Assembly: GCF_020509005.1 (NCBI RefSeq)
Contig: NC_063017.1
Coordinates: 558,001-622,000 of the forward strand
Direction: 5' to 3'
Length of the DNA: 64,000 nt
Source: Fulvia fulva
Taxonomy: Eukaryota > Ascomycota > Dothideomycetes > Mycosphaerellales > Mycosphaerellaceae
This document shows, one piece after another, positions 11,752-22,216 of the stretch (its first letter is position 1; every line of letters starts with the position of its first letter). Position numbers and translations under genes: made by a program. A model generated the notes under the pieces. The model was not told where the DNA came from. It made no database searches and worked only from the letters and a program-made list of their open reading frames with translations.

Positions 11752-12053
11752 GGTTGGGTACGCGAATTATACTGCTGCACTGTGAAGCAGCGCTTGGAGT
11801 CGCAATATGCTGGAGTGAAGAGGGGAAGCAGGCCCGCTGACTGTGTCGGTAGTGTCCGTAGGTCGGGTACCACCGGTCATATCCAGCTGGAACGGGAATA
11901 AGTCTCCATGCCTGGAGGTGGGTTTCCTCGTGACCCCAAACCAAAACGGCAGGATCTACTCGTCCTCGACACGAGGCATTAGCTACGCAACCATGGCATG
12001 TCTGTAGGGAGGAGAATGTTTGCAATTTGGTCAGACTGAAAGCGATGCAAATT
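11752..12053. other. Intergenic, no gene seen
   Basis: This 302-bp gap is the ALDH promoter side plus the 3' flank of the CoA-transferase gene. No supported ORF was seen. Confidence 0.4.
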
Positions 12054-13767
12054 CTAGAACGCTCCATCCTTCTTCAGTGCGGCCACTGCTGCTTCATCAA
12101 TACCAAGCTCATCGAGAATTTCGGTCGTGTGCTCGCCATGCAGAGGAGGTCGAGTTCGAATGCTGGCGGGCGTCTTGCTGAACTTGATTGCTGGTCCTAG
12201 TCGATGGTCAACAATCACGGATACAAAGGCAGGCGACTCGCACACTCTTACCGATCACTTTGATCGCCCCTGTTGCGGCAGCGTCGAACGGAAGTTCCTC
12301 AACCATCTGTCTAGCAACGATCTGGGGGTGCTCGAACACACGCTCCATCGTATTGATCGGGGCATAGGGCAGCCCGCTCCCCTCAAATTGCTGCTCCCAT
12401 TCTGCTGTTGTCTTTGCGCGGAAGAGCTCGTTGAGGATACTGAATAGTGCCTCGCGATTGCTAACGCGGTGTGGGTTTGTGTTAAACCGCTCATCAGTGC
12501 TCAGTTCTAGACGGCCTAATGTTTCAACGAGCTTCGCGAATTGTTTATCGTTCGTAGCTCCGCAGACGAAATAGAGGTCTTTTGTCTGGAATGCATCGTA
12601 AGGTACGACAGAGGGGTGTTGCGTGCCCCAGCGCTCGGCCTCAATTCCTAGATTCAGCCAGGACAGACCAACGTTAGTTAACAGCGCAACTTGAGTCTCG
12701 AAAAGCGATCCATCGATCTTTTGACCGACGCCTGTGCGAGTACGGGCGTACAGAGCAGCAGTAATCGCTCCACTAAAAGCAAAGATCAGAAATTGTGCCG
12801 CTATCTCTCAGACGTAAGAGTTTCTGGTCAGGGCTGTACTTACTGCATGTATAGACCTGTACACATATCCGTAAGGCCAAGTCCTGGCCGAACAGGCTTT
12901 CCACCACGCTCTCCAGTCAAGTGTAGAAGTCCGGCTTCAGCTCCAGCGATCATGTCGTAACCAGCTCTCTGTGCGTACGGTCCGCTAGATCCATATCCTG
13001 GTCAAACAATTGGTATTAGCTCATATACTGACAATGGGGTGAGTGCAGTCTCGGACCTGAAGTACTCGCGAGGATGATCCCAGGGTTGGTCTCGCTTAGT
13101 ACATCGTAGCCCAGATTCAGTCGGTCTAATGCGCCTGGACGAAGGTTCTCGACACTGGTAAATTGGTCAGGCATTGCTATAGCAGAGAGGTACCACAGCC
13201 TGGAACTCACACCACATCCGCCTGCTCCACGAGTCTCAAGAAGATGTCCCTTGCCTTTGTATTCTTCAAATTCAGGGTCAGAGACCTCTTGTTGCGGTTG
13301 ACGGCGGAGAAGTAGTTGGAGATCGGCCCAGCATCGTCGTTCCATGCGCTGCTCTCACCGCTGACCTGCCAGTACCGTGTGTCATCCTGTGTGTGTCAAC
13401 GAACGTAGCAATGTTTGGTACTTGAAGCAGCCTACGCCACGTTCAGGATCCTCAATCTTGATCACATCTGCGCCGTAGTCGGCAAGAATTTGGGTACAAT
13501 ATGGCGCCTGTAAACTTCAGTCTGACAGCCGAAGCTTCCTCGAGCAGGGCTTCAACGAACTGCTAGAACTCGTGACAGGTCGAGGATCTTGACGCCAGCT
13601 AAGGCACCTCTTTCCTGCCCTTCAGCTTGCTTTCCAGTGAAGTGTCTTTTGAAGGCAGGCTGGTGGTTATTTTCCTGGACGCCCCCAATTGGTGCTACGA
13701 TCGACCAGAGTGGACGCGGTTCTCTCCGGCTTTGCGAGACTCTCAACAAGACGTTTCTGATGGTCAT
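12054..13767 (-). CDS. CaiB/BaiF (class III) CoA-transferase, seven exons
   Basis: The exons, in transcript order, are 13767-13561, 13507-13436, 13386-13211, 13154-13057, 12997-12844, 12772-12252 and 12196-12054, giving 456 residues. Family motifs form across splice joins: [32 protein letters not shown], in segments, then ADVVVENLRPG and [10 protein letters not shown]. The Asp in LTDMCTG is the expected acyl-acceptor residue. The class moves CoA from a donor such as succinyl-CoA to a carboxylic acid without ATP. The first 50 residues are basic and lack acidic residues early on, suggesting a mitochondrial presequence, as in SUGCT-type enzymes. It could activate the acid made by the neighbouring ALDH; no acyl-CoA ligase is in the window. 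The donor of intron 1 (gttcgt) is non-consensus. Confidence 0.87.
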
Positions 13768-14296
13768 CTCGAAGATTCAGCTCCAGTCCTCAAGATGTCA
13801 ATCGTCGTGTCCGCGTTTCAAAAACGTAATCACTGGGAAGTGTCGAGGTGAAGTTCGTAGCACGATACCTAGGTACCGACATGCATCGGCTCAAGCTTAA
13901 GCTTATATAAACATTGATCCGCTCAATGCACAAATACCGAGCTATTCCCGACGATCATGTGCTCGGCCACGGACAAAAGAGGCGGCTGTCGTGCTCTTAA
14001 ACGAAGACCGTAAAAGCGAGCGCTGCAGAATAGGTCTTGCACATTCAATACTGTTGATGCGCTCGAGGTGAGGTGCAGTATATCGCTTCCACGTCTAGGG
14101 CGAGTGCTGCGCTACACTGTTGCTCTTGCAGCAGGCTGCAGCTCAGAGCTGATCCGACTCCTGTATGGAAATGCATGGACGGCCGCCTCTTCTGTCCAAA
14201 GCCGCCAGTGTACAACAATGCCAAGTCATGGAGCACATGCGCTCCAATCTAGGCTCTCAGTTCAAGCACCTACAGAACGCAATCGCAGCACTGACT
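13768..14296. promoter_or_regulatory. CoA-transferase promoter region with TATA-like box
   Basis: This 529-bp gap has no supported ORF. A TATATAAA-like element near 13904 sits about 135 bp upstream of the CoA-transferase ATG, next to the palindrome AAGCTTAAGCTT. Confidence 0.3.
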
Positions 14297-16180
14297 TCAG
14301 GTCTCTTGAGATAATGCGAACTTGGCCCAGTCCGCAGGCTCCTTCTTGAGCAGTTGAGCTATCCCATATTCTCCCTCCGATCCCGGCTTCATCATCGTCC
14401 CGAAACGCTCCTCGATGAGAGCCTCCTGCTGCAGTCCTCCCGCATCCGACCAGGCTAGTTGAATCAGATCCTTGCATTTGGCCGCAGCTCCTGGTGCACA
14501 GCGGCCAAGTTGGCTTAGATACTTGTCTGCGGCAACGTCCAGAGCTGCTGTGTCATCTGATACCGAGTGAACCGCGCCAATGCGAAAAAGTTCGTCAGGT
14601 GAGACCCCTCTACCACTGAGGCAGGCTTCTCTGAAGAATGCGAATCCCCACTCCCTAGCCATGAAGCGCGATATGATCGCTGGCTGAAGCCCCAATCTCA
14701 CTTCAGTGAGACTCCATTTCGCGCTTCGAGATACAAGACGGACATCGCACGCGAATGTAAGACCAACACCTCCCCCAAAGGCCGGTCCATCCACCAGTGC
14801 TATCGTCGTTTTCTTGCATTCTTCTATCGCGGTGAAGAGCCCCTTGACGAGTGAATAGTAGCCGCCTTCAGTAGATGTTCTATCAGTACTGGGACCAAAG
14901 TCCATCCCGGTACAGAAATATCGGCCCTTTGCAGTAAGAATGATGTGGAAAATGCTGGGATCTTGAGAAAAGTCTTTGAACAATTTCGTAAGGGACTCCA
15001 GCATGTTGCCAGTCATCGAGTTGCTCTTCTGGGGTCTGTTGAGCACGATCTTGGCTGCGGTTCCGCATCTGTAGACGAGAACATCGCCAGTTGATACTTC
15101 AGCCTTCCACACTGTGTCAGAGGCATCACTTTCCGCTACCTCCACGACCTTCGATCTGCCGCTCATCTCCTCGGTCCTGGTGGGCACAGACTTGGTGGTC
15201 TTGTCAACAGATCTTGCCATCAGAGCGGCTCCAGCGCGGCTGCGGTTGGGCACGCCAACGCGACTCGCGATCCAGTCTCCTGCTTTTGATAACTCGACGA
15301 GATCAATTCCGGTCTTGATACCAGAGCTTTCGAGCATGTACACGAGATCTTCGGTGGCCAAATTTCCCTGGGCGCCCTTTGCATAAGGGCACCCGCCTAG
15401 CCCGGCTACACTGGCGTCAAATGATCGTATCCCCAAGTCATACGCGGCGACTACATTGGCCAAAGCCTGACCATATGTATCGTGGAAATGGCCAGCCAGC
15501 TTGCTGGGATCGACTCTCTCAAGCAGGACCTCCAGCAATGCCCGGGTCTGTGAGGCTGTTCCTACACCAAGAGTGTCTCCTAGCCCGATCTCATAGCAAC
15601 CCATTGCCAACATCCGCTCGACGACGTACAGCACTTGCTCCGGCTTGGTAGCGCCAGTGTAGGGATCAGCGAAAAGGCAGGATGTAACTCCTCGAACTGC
15701 CAGTCCGCTCGACAGCGCCTTGCGGGCTACGGAAGCTGCGATGTCTAGGGCCTGCTCGACAGAGGTATTCTGGTTCGCTTTGCTGAAGCCTTCCGTCGCC
15801 GATGCAAACACCTCTATACTCGAAGCCCCTGCCTCTATGGCATTGTCCAAGCCACGCATATTCGGTACCAAAACTGGTAGCTCCACGTCCCGTTTCTGCG
15901 CCCACGGTCCCACAACATCCATCACCTTCCGGTTGTCAGCCAGCTGAGGGATCCATTTGGGCGGAACAAACGACGTTGCTTCGATGTTTCGAAGCCCCGC
16001 GACAGCAAGCCGCTGGATTAGTTCGATCTTGACATCGGTCGGGATCTGGGCTTTCACATTTTGCAGGCCATCTCGTGGGCCAACTTCGAGGATGCGCAGT
16101 CGCTCAACGCTGGCACTAGAGAAGGCACGTCCGACTCGATGAAGTCGCCTTAAGCTGTTGTTTAGAACAAAGGCCATCAT
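14297..16180 (-). CDS. Fused HMG-CoA lyase / enoyl-CoA hydratase, mitochondrial
   Basis: One uninterrupted ORF of 627 residues carries two enzymes. Residues up to about 25 are basic and hydroxylated (SLRRLHRVGRAFSSAS), a likely mitochondrial presequence. About residues 28-320 form an HMG-CoA lyase: EVGPRDGLQN (catalytic Arg/Asp), GHFHDTYGQALAN (metal His pair) and DASVAGLGGCPYAKGAQGN with the active-site Cys. After a polar linker of about 35 residues comes a crotonase: RYFCTGMDF and GPAFGGGVGLTFACDV build the oxyanion hole. TEVRLGLQPAIIS resembles 3-methylglutaconyl-CoA hydratases. Those two enzymes catalyse consecutive steps in leucine breakdown: hydration to HMG-CoA, then cleavage to acetoacetate and acetyl-CoA. 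The fusion may therefore channel the intermediate. A longer-chain HMG-CoA analogue is also possible. Confidence 0.92.
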   Translation of the reverse strand: MMAFVLNNSLRRLHRVGRAFSSASVERLRILEVGPRDGLQNVKAQIPTDVKIELIQRLAVAGLRNIEATSFVPPKWIPQLADNRKVMDVVGPWAQKRDVELPVLVPNMRGLDNAIEAGASSIEVFASATEGFSKANQNTSVEQALDIAASVARKALSSGLAVRGVTSCLFADPYTGATKPEQVLYVVERMLAMGCYEIGLGDTLGVGTASQTRALLEVLLERVDPSKLAGHFHDTYGQALANVVAAYDLGIRSFDASVAGLGGCPYAKGAQGNLATEDLVYMLESSGIKTGIDLVELSKAGDWIASRVGVPNRSRAGAALMARSVDKTTKSVPTRTEEMSGRSKVVEVAESDASDTVWKAEVSTGDVLVYRCGTAAKIVLNRPQKSNSMTGNMLESLTKLFKDFSQDPSIFHIILTAKGRYFCTGMDFGPSTDRTSTEGGYYSLVKGLFTAIEECKKTTIALVDGPAFGGGVGLTFACDVRLVSRSAKWSLTEVRLGLQPAIISRFMAREWGFAFFREACLSGRGVSPDELFRIGAVHSVSDDTAALDVAADKYLSQLGRCAPGAAAKCKDLIQLAWSDAGGLQQEALIEERFGTMMKPGSEGEYGIAQLLKKEPADWAKFALSQET

Positions 16181-16461
16181 GTTTCGCCAGAGCGTTCATT
16201 TGTTCGATGCCTTTGTGCGAGATAGACAGCCGACGCGAGAGTTCGGCGAAGGAAGATCTGCGAACGTGCGTCGAGCCGCTTTATTCCCTCGGGTCAGCCA
16301 CTCGCGGATTCAAAGTGCGGGGATCGAAAGCACATGATTGTCCAGTCTGTCCTCACGATGACAACAACATCACCCTGGATCTTGTTGTGCTTGCTGTGCA
16401 GCATATTGATGAGGGCAATCCTGCCTGAGTACAGCTCAAGAGAGAGATATGGATACCATAC

Positions 16462-18070
16462 TCAAGCCGCCGGCGATAGAAGATCTCGATATCCAGCGAG
16501 GACATTGAGATACTCCCGCTTCTTCAGCTCAAACGCCCAAGAGCCGTGGGCATGGGTCAGGAGATCCACATAGCGCTCATAGTGTCCCACGGCCAATTGT
16601 AGCCATGGATCTTCGTTTCCATCTGTTTGCTCCTTGGCAGTCGAGAGGGCTTTGCAGATCATCAGCTAGAACAGCGGGTCAGTCTGACTATTGGGATGCA
16701 CTACTGAGTATTTCATACCGTCTGTGCATATGCACGCGTGTGTATCGGCGTCCAGAGTGTCAAATATTGACGATCATGGTTGACCAAGCTGAAGAATGCC
16801 GACATGACCTTGTTTGAGGATCGTAACGCGCCACGCCAATCTGGGTTCACCTCAGCCGCCGGGTTGTGAGCGAGATACAGCATGCTCAATGCAAAGTTGT
16901 AGTTGCTTGCAATCATGATCATCTGTCTCCATACTCGTCCATGCTGACGGGGAAGGTCAGGATTGTTGAATGGCGGATCAATATTGTCGTAGATACGTTG
17001 TAAGTCCGAGATGAGGCCGGCCTTATGGGCGATATCTTTAGCAATGGGCTTCCCCAGGGCCGACGGGAGACAGATGTTCTTCTGCATGAATTTCGAGAAT
17101 TTCCAAATGGCGCGCTGATATGCGATGTCTGTCTTGCTGCCGATGAACGCGATGTCGATGTCGCCTCGCTCCGATGATAGCATCTCTCTCAACCTACTGT
17201 CTAGATTGTTGTCGCCGTCTTCGCCAACCTGTAACTGACTGACGTCAATGGTGTGGTGGCAAGATGCAGGGACCAGCTCAAGAAAGTACGACAGCGAAAC
17301 ATCCTGGAACATGAAAGCCTGCCACAGTGCACACCGAAGGTGCTTCTCCGAGATTGACGTGTATGCAGCTGGAGGGAGGTGCAACTCCAAGCCATAGGCG
17401 ACTTTCTGTAAAATGCCGGAGAACGTCCAGCAGTCCGCTGTCCGGTTGTTAGTCACGAAGTAGTTGCAGATGAGAATTAAAACTTGGATGGTTCCCAAAG
17501 ACCATTCACTCAGGAACGAGCCTAGGACCAGAGCTCGATAGCAGCACGACAGGTACGTCTCAGAGATGGATGTGAAGTCTGCTGCCGTCGGATCGTGTAG
17601 GTATAGGTGGCCCGAGGCGAAGACAATAAATTGCAGCGCAACCCAAGTCGTGTTGAAATTGCTTCTGTGTCGCCATGAGCGTCCTAGCTTCGCATGCATG
17701 CCAGGGGGGAAAGAGCCTACCTTTCATTCGCGGGAAGCGCCCAAAACTCCTCGAAGCGGTTCCGGAACATGTTCTCTGAGATAATAGGATATAGAGGATC
17801 TATGTGCTCGAAAAATGACGAGATAAGCGCGTCTGCTCGTTCTCTCGTTGGAAGTGCGAAAAGCACTTCACCAATGTTGCCGTCCGGGCTCCAAAAGTTT
17901 CGGAAAGGGTACATGACCTGCCCATCCGCAGCTTGCTCTTCCGCCGGTGGCCATGTTGAAGGCGATTGACGAGAGCCTGTAGAGTCTTCAACAATTCCAT
18001 GGCTGCTGGTGAGTGGAGATTGACTGATGGACATGGTGTAGGAGGCCAGAGAGGACGATAGCGGCTGCAT
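16462..18070 (-). CDS. Fungal-specific transcription factor domain protein, no visible zinc cluster
   Basis: The exons, in transcript order, are 18070-17721, 17664-16719 and 16665-16462, giving 499 residues. The protein begins with a Ser/Thr-rich stretch and then a fungal regulator middle domain (DPLYPIISENMFRNRF, TYLSCCYRALVLGSF, NNRTADCWTFSGI). It aligns along its length by eye with the divergent regulator at 18500-20700, which has DPLYPIMSKHAF and SNRTADAWTISGI, and the last intron sits at the equivalent place (YAQT in this protein, YAMA in the paralogue). No Zn2Cys6 motif was found before the start. It may be a co-regulator, a partner without DNA binding, or a gene with an unrecognised upstream exon. 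Confidence 0.8.
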
Positions 18071-18499
18071 GTGGAAATCTGGACTGTTTACGTGCGAGGG
18101 GTGTTGATTGGCGGGTACCGGGCCGACGTTATTCCGGAGCTTGTGCTTGCCGAGAATGCAGGTGATTCGAGCGTCACTGCTCGCTCACATACTTTGTGTA
18201 ATGTGTTACGAGCACCACACCTGACTTCACAAGCCTCTTCAATGGCAATCTCGTCGTGGCCCCGAAGATGTTGCAATACTTGGTGCTCGGCATAAAGCAC
18301 GAAACGATGTTGGCTTTCCCCTCAGATCCTTTGTTACTCCGCAAAGAGGCTGTACTTGGCTGAACCTTGCGGCTAGTCGGAACGAAGACGAGCAAAGGAG
18401 GGGGGAGGAGGGGATGATTACTACAGCATCGTTGTCGGAAGTGGCCCATGACATCCAGACGCTTCTATTTTTATTGCCGAAAGCTTTGCTACATTCTCA
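18071..18499. promoter_or_regulatory. Shared promoter of the two paralogous regulators
   Basis: This 429-bp gap separates head-to-head regulator genes. A Cys-containing minus-strand stretch around 18180-18240 faintly recalls a zinc cluster, but cysteine spacing and frame do not fit. Confidence 0.35.
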
Positions 18500-20700
18500 A
18501 TGTCCTCACCCAGCACCTTCAGGACCTTCGAGCGTAGTTGCGAATGTCCACAGGCACATGGTGCTGTGGGAGAGGATATTCTCGTGCTCACGAATGGTCA
18601 CCATCATCGCAGAGCTACTTCGACTGCCTCGACTGACCAGCGATGTCATCTGCATACACCCAAGCAAGACGGCACAACTGCATCTGGTCGATCAGCCCGG
18701 GCCACGAAACGTAACAAGCCGACGCTCAACTGCCTAGAATGCGTTGAGCGCAAGTCGAAGTGTGATCGTGCACGCCCATCGTGTTTCACTTGGTACGATT
18801 GTGTATCCTGATTATTTCCACCGCTATCATGTGCTATTCACTGACCACTCATCATAACGCAAAGTATACGGCGACAGACACAATGCCAGTATACACCTAT
18901 TGCGAATGTCATTGCTGCTTCTTCCTCCCATCAGCAGGATGGCTCAGGGTCACGCAAACGGCAGAAGATCAATCACGCCCCAGCTAGTAGACTGTCTGTA
19001 CAAGACGAAGTCAGTCCGGACACAAACGCTGCGGAATCTGCACACATTACCACCACATCGCCTCCCATCATCGCCATGGCCGACGACAATGACAATGGGG
19101 ACATGGACTTTGGGCAGAGCTTCGTAAACGGAAGCACGAACGACGAGATTGACCAGATTCTGAACATGACGCCGCTCTTCACCAACGACGTGGAGACCTT
19201 TGCCCCATTGATGATTCCCTCGCCACCATCCTGCGCACAAAATGAGCGTCATGCCCTGCTGAATCTCTTTGGCACCACAAGCGTCGAGCATCCTTTCCGT
19301 GCGTTATCACGAGACTCGTATGCGACCAGTGCTGACTGATAGCAGAGAACTATTGGACCGACATGGGAGGGCTCGTCGAGGTTGTCACTAGCTTGCCGAG
19401 CAAACCAGATGCAGATCGTCTCATCGAGCGGTACTTTGAGACAGTCGACCCACTGTACCCCATCATGTCGAAACATGCATTCATTGCCGATGTCGAACGC
19501 TTCTGGCAGCTTTCTGATAACGACAAACACAGGCACGACCCTGCCCAAATTGCATTACAGTTCGCGGTATACGCCAACGCCATGCAGGATACAAGCCTTC
19601 AGAAGGGTAACGAGGTGCAGCTGAGTACGGCTGCTTTCTACCTGAGCTGCTGCCACCAGACACTTTGCATATCGAACTACCTCAACCGATGCTCTTTGCT
19701 CACCATTCAGACAATGATCTTGATATGCCATTTCATGATCGCCAGCAACCGGACTGCCGATGCCTGGACAATTTCTGGCATCGTGCAACGACAGATATAT
19801 GGTTTGAAGCTCAACCGCTGCCCCAAAGAGCTCGGCTTGGACATGGATGTGGAGAATATTCAGATCCGCCTTCGACTTTGGCAGGCAGCCATGCTGCAGG
19901 ATGCCCAGCTATCGCTCCGACTACGACGGCCTCCGTCAACTACGTTCTTCAATGTCTCTCATCTCGACGTCCAGGCCTTCACGGGTTCCGCACTGGAGAC
20001 GCCTCGCGATGTCGCTTATGTGCGTGCCATGTGGCAATGCTCAGCACTCATTCAGGAGACCATATGTAGTCCTCAGTCCTGCCGAGAGCCCTTGGTCGCC
20101 GATGCGAGCCACCGAAGCCATCTTATTTCCCGTTATCAGGACCTCTACGGGGAATTTGAGGAGCCTTTCTGTCAGACAGCTTCAACTCGATTCGACAACC
20201 TGGCCCCGCGTGTGCTCTACCAGATGGTCACAGTCACGACTACGTACTTTCATGCTCTCATGCTTCTGTACATCGAGAAGAATGACAAAGCAGGCGTTCA
20301 CAGCGATCCTCATGGTGCTATCCGGGCAGCCCACGAAGGAATGACAGCCTTCTTTGCTGTCTTGCGCATTTCCCCTGGACAGATTCGAGTTTGGGCCGCT
20401 GCGCATAGTCGGGTGTACGCCATGGCAGTATGTATAATGCATGTCATTTTCAATCCATTCAAGAAGGCTAACAATCTCCCCAAGGTTGTGATAGGTACTA
20501 TGCTGGTGGTTTACAAGAACAACCATGTCGCAACGAAACAGGCCATCACTGATGAGCCACAGCTGATGCTTGGCAAAAGTGACTTTGATCGCTACATTAG
20601 CATGCTGAGTCGGGCGCAAGGGTCAATGGAGTTCAGAGTCTGCCAGCGAGAACGTTTGGCGAACCTGAAGACCTTGCAAGTTGCTGTACTTGAAGAATAG
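18500..20700 (+). CDS. Zn2Cys6 transcription factor, likely cluster regulator
   Basis: Exons 18500-18792, 18865-19298, 19346-20427 and 20485-20700 give 674 residues. The zinc cluster is split by intron 1. Once joined it reads C-x2-C-x6-C-x6-C-x2-C-x6-C at residues 78-105, an exact match that validates the splice. An acidic linker with MADDNDNGDMDF follows, then the fungal regulator domain from about residue 260. The third intron (20428-20484, 57 nt) has a CTAAC branch site and no in-frame stop, so retention would add 19 residues. Its equivalent is the last intron of the divergent paralogue. Central position in the catabolic block suggests that it controls it, which is inference. Confidence 0.88.
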
Positions 20701-20857
20701 ATTGAGCAATGATGGACCCTGTTATTCTGCGGCAAGTCGAAAGCAGGTACGTCCAACAATGTATATGACATCACAGCAATAGTCCTTGCCGAAAATAGTC
20801 TCATCTGCGTCAACACGCGACGAACTTTCCACGCGGTATTCAGTACCGCCATAGCTC

Positions 20858-22046
20858 CTACATCTTCGCCGACTCCTTGTACTGTGAGACATTGGCAGAC
20901 AATGCACCCTGGGCCTCGGCTTCTATCCGTCTGAGGAGATCTTCACACGTCGGCACATCTTGGATCATGCCAATGCAGATACCGGCGGTCCAGACCTACA
21001 GCACATGTCAGTCAATGGCAAGCCCAATCGATCCTCAGCTTATCGCAACGAGGTCATCAGGGATACGTACGCCGTGATCGGGGTCTCCATTAATGAACAC
21101 CTGCCTTCCTCGCTGCCCACTCACATACTGCTGCACCTCTTTGAACTCGCCTGTCGGACTGGTTTTTTCGATCTCATACGCCGCTTCGGATACCTTATTT
21201 CGGAAGTACCTGCTGGTGTTCTTCCAGCGTCGCAAGACCAATTGCGTATCATTTTCAGTCGCGTTGACGATTGCTTGCTTGATGTTCATATGGACGGGAG
21301 CTTCCTGGGTACACATGAAGCGGGTGCCCATATTGATACCGGAAGCCCCCAGCGCCAATGCCGCGAGAAGACCGCGTCCATCAGCGAAACCTCCGGATCC
21401 TATAAACGGCGTTCGAAGCTGTTGACGAGCTCTTGAAAGCAGCACCATATTTGGAATGTCAGTCTCGCCCACGTGGCCGGCACATTCGAAGCCATCAATC
21501 GACAGAAAGTCGACGCCCATTCTTCGCTCTGCTGATAGTGCGTGGCGAATGCTGGTACATTTGTGCAGGACGATACAGCCGGCTTTCTTGAACATGGCCA
21601 CGTACGGCTCGACTAGTCCAGCAGTCTCGACAATTTTGACTCCCTCCTCAATGATGACCTTGGCATACTCCTCGTATGGTGGCGGATTAATTGTCGGGAG
21701 AGCTGTGAGGTTCACCCCGAACGGATTCTTCGTCATTTCACGGCATCGCCGAATCTCTTTCCTCAGATCTTCTGGTGTTGGTTGGGTCAGCGATGTCAGC
21801 TGAGGTCTCACATGTCAGCCTGAGAGCGCACATCCGTGGTTGAAAACCCTCGAGACATACAATGCCCAGACCACCTGCATTGCTCACCGCACTAGCGAGT
21901 TCCACATAGCCAACCCATTGCATACCACCTTGTATCACGGGCACTGAAACATGTGGTCGTCAGCTGATGTACCATTATACGTCGCCGACGCGGTGCCACT
22001 TGCCTCGAATGCCAAGTTTCCGGGTCAGCTGAGTATCGAAAGGCAT
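20858..22046 (-). CDS. Nitronate monooxygenase / 2-nitropropane dioxygenase-like flavoprotein
   Basis: The exons, in transcript order, are 22046-22004, 21943-21861, 21799-21071 and 20995-20858, giving 330 residues. The FMN TIM barrel shows VPVIQGGMQWVG, SNAGGLGI, FLSIDGFECAGHVGE (catalytic His) and TPFIGSGGFADGRG with GASGINMGTRF (FMN phosphate). Intron 1 uses a GC donor (AG|GCAAGT); only this donor restores RVPVIQGG in frame. The C-terminal AKM fits the PTS1 consensus. Family members oxidise alkyl nitronates, but some relatives are enoyl reductases of the FabK type. In this setting a role in acyl or enone reduction is as likely as nitronate oxidation. Confidence 0.88.
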
Positions 22047-22216
22047 GGTTAGTACTCCGCGCCACTGTTCGGGTTGGTGTCCAGCACAGATCGGATGTCG
22101 AAGATGCCTTATGACACTTTGACGTTGCCAATCGGTAATAGGCAATGCGTCAGCAATAGCGATCATCTCCTCATGGATGCTTGTCACCAATATGTGTGGC
22201 CATCATTACAACAAGC
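22047..22216. promoter_or_regulatory. Divergent promoter, flavoprotein / thioesterase
   Basis: Only 170 bp separate the two divergent ATG codons, so the genes probably share regulation. A CCG-N10-CGG arrangement lies at about 22057-22072. Confidence 0.35.

Noticed and set aside
18180..18240. Zinc cluster for the minus-strand regulator
   Set aside because: Cysteine spacing does not match C-x2-C-x6-C and the frame has a stop before the regulator start.
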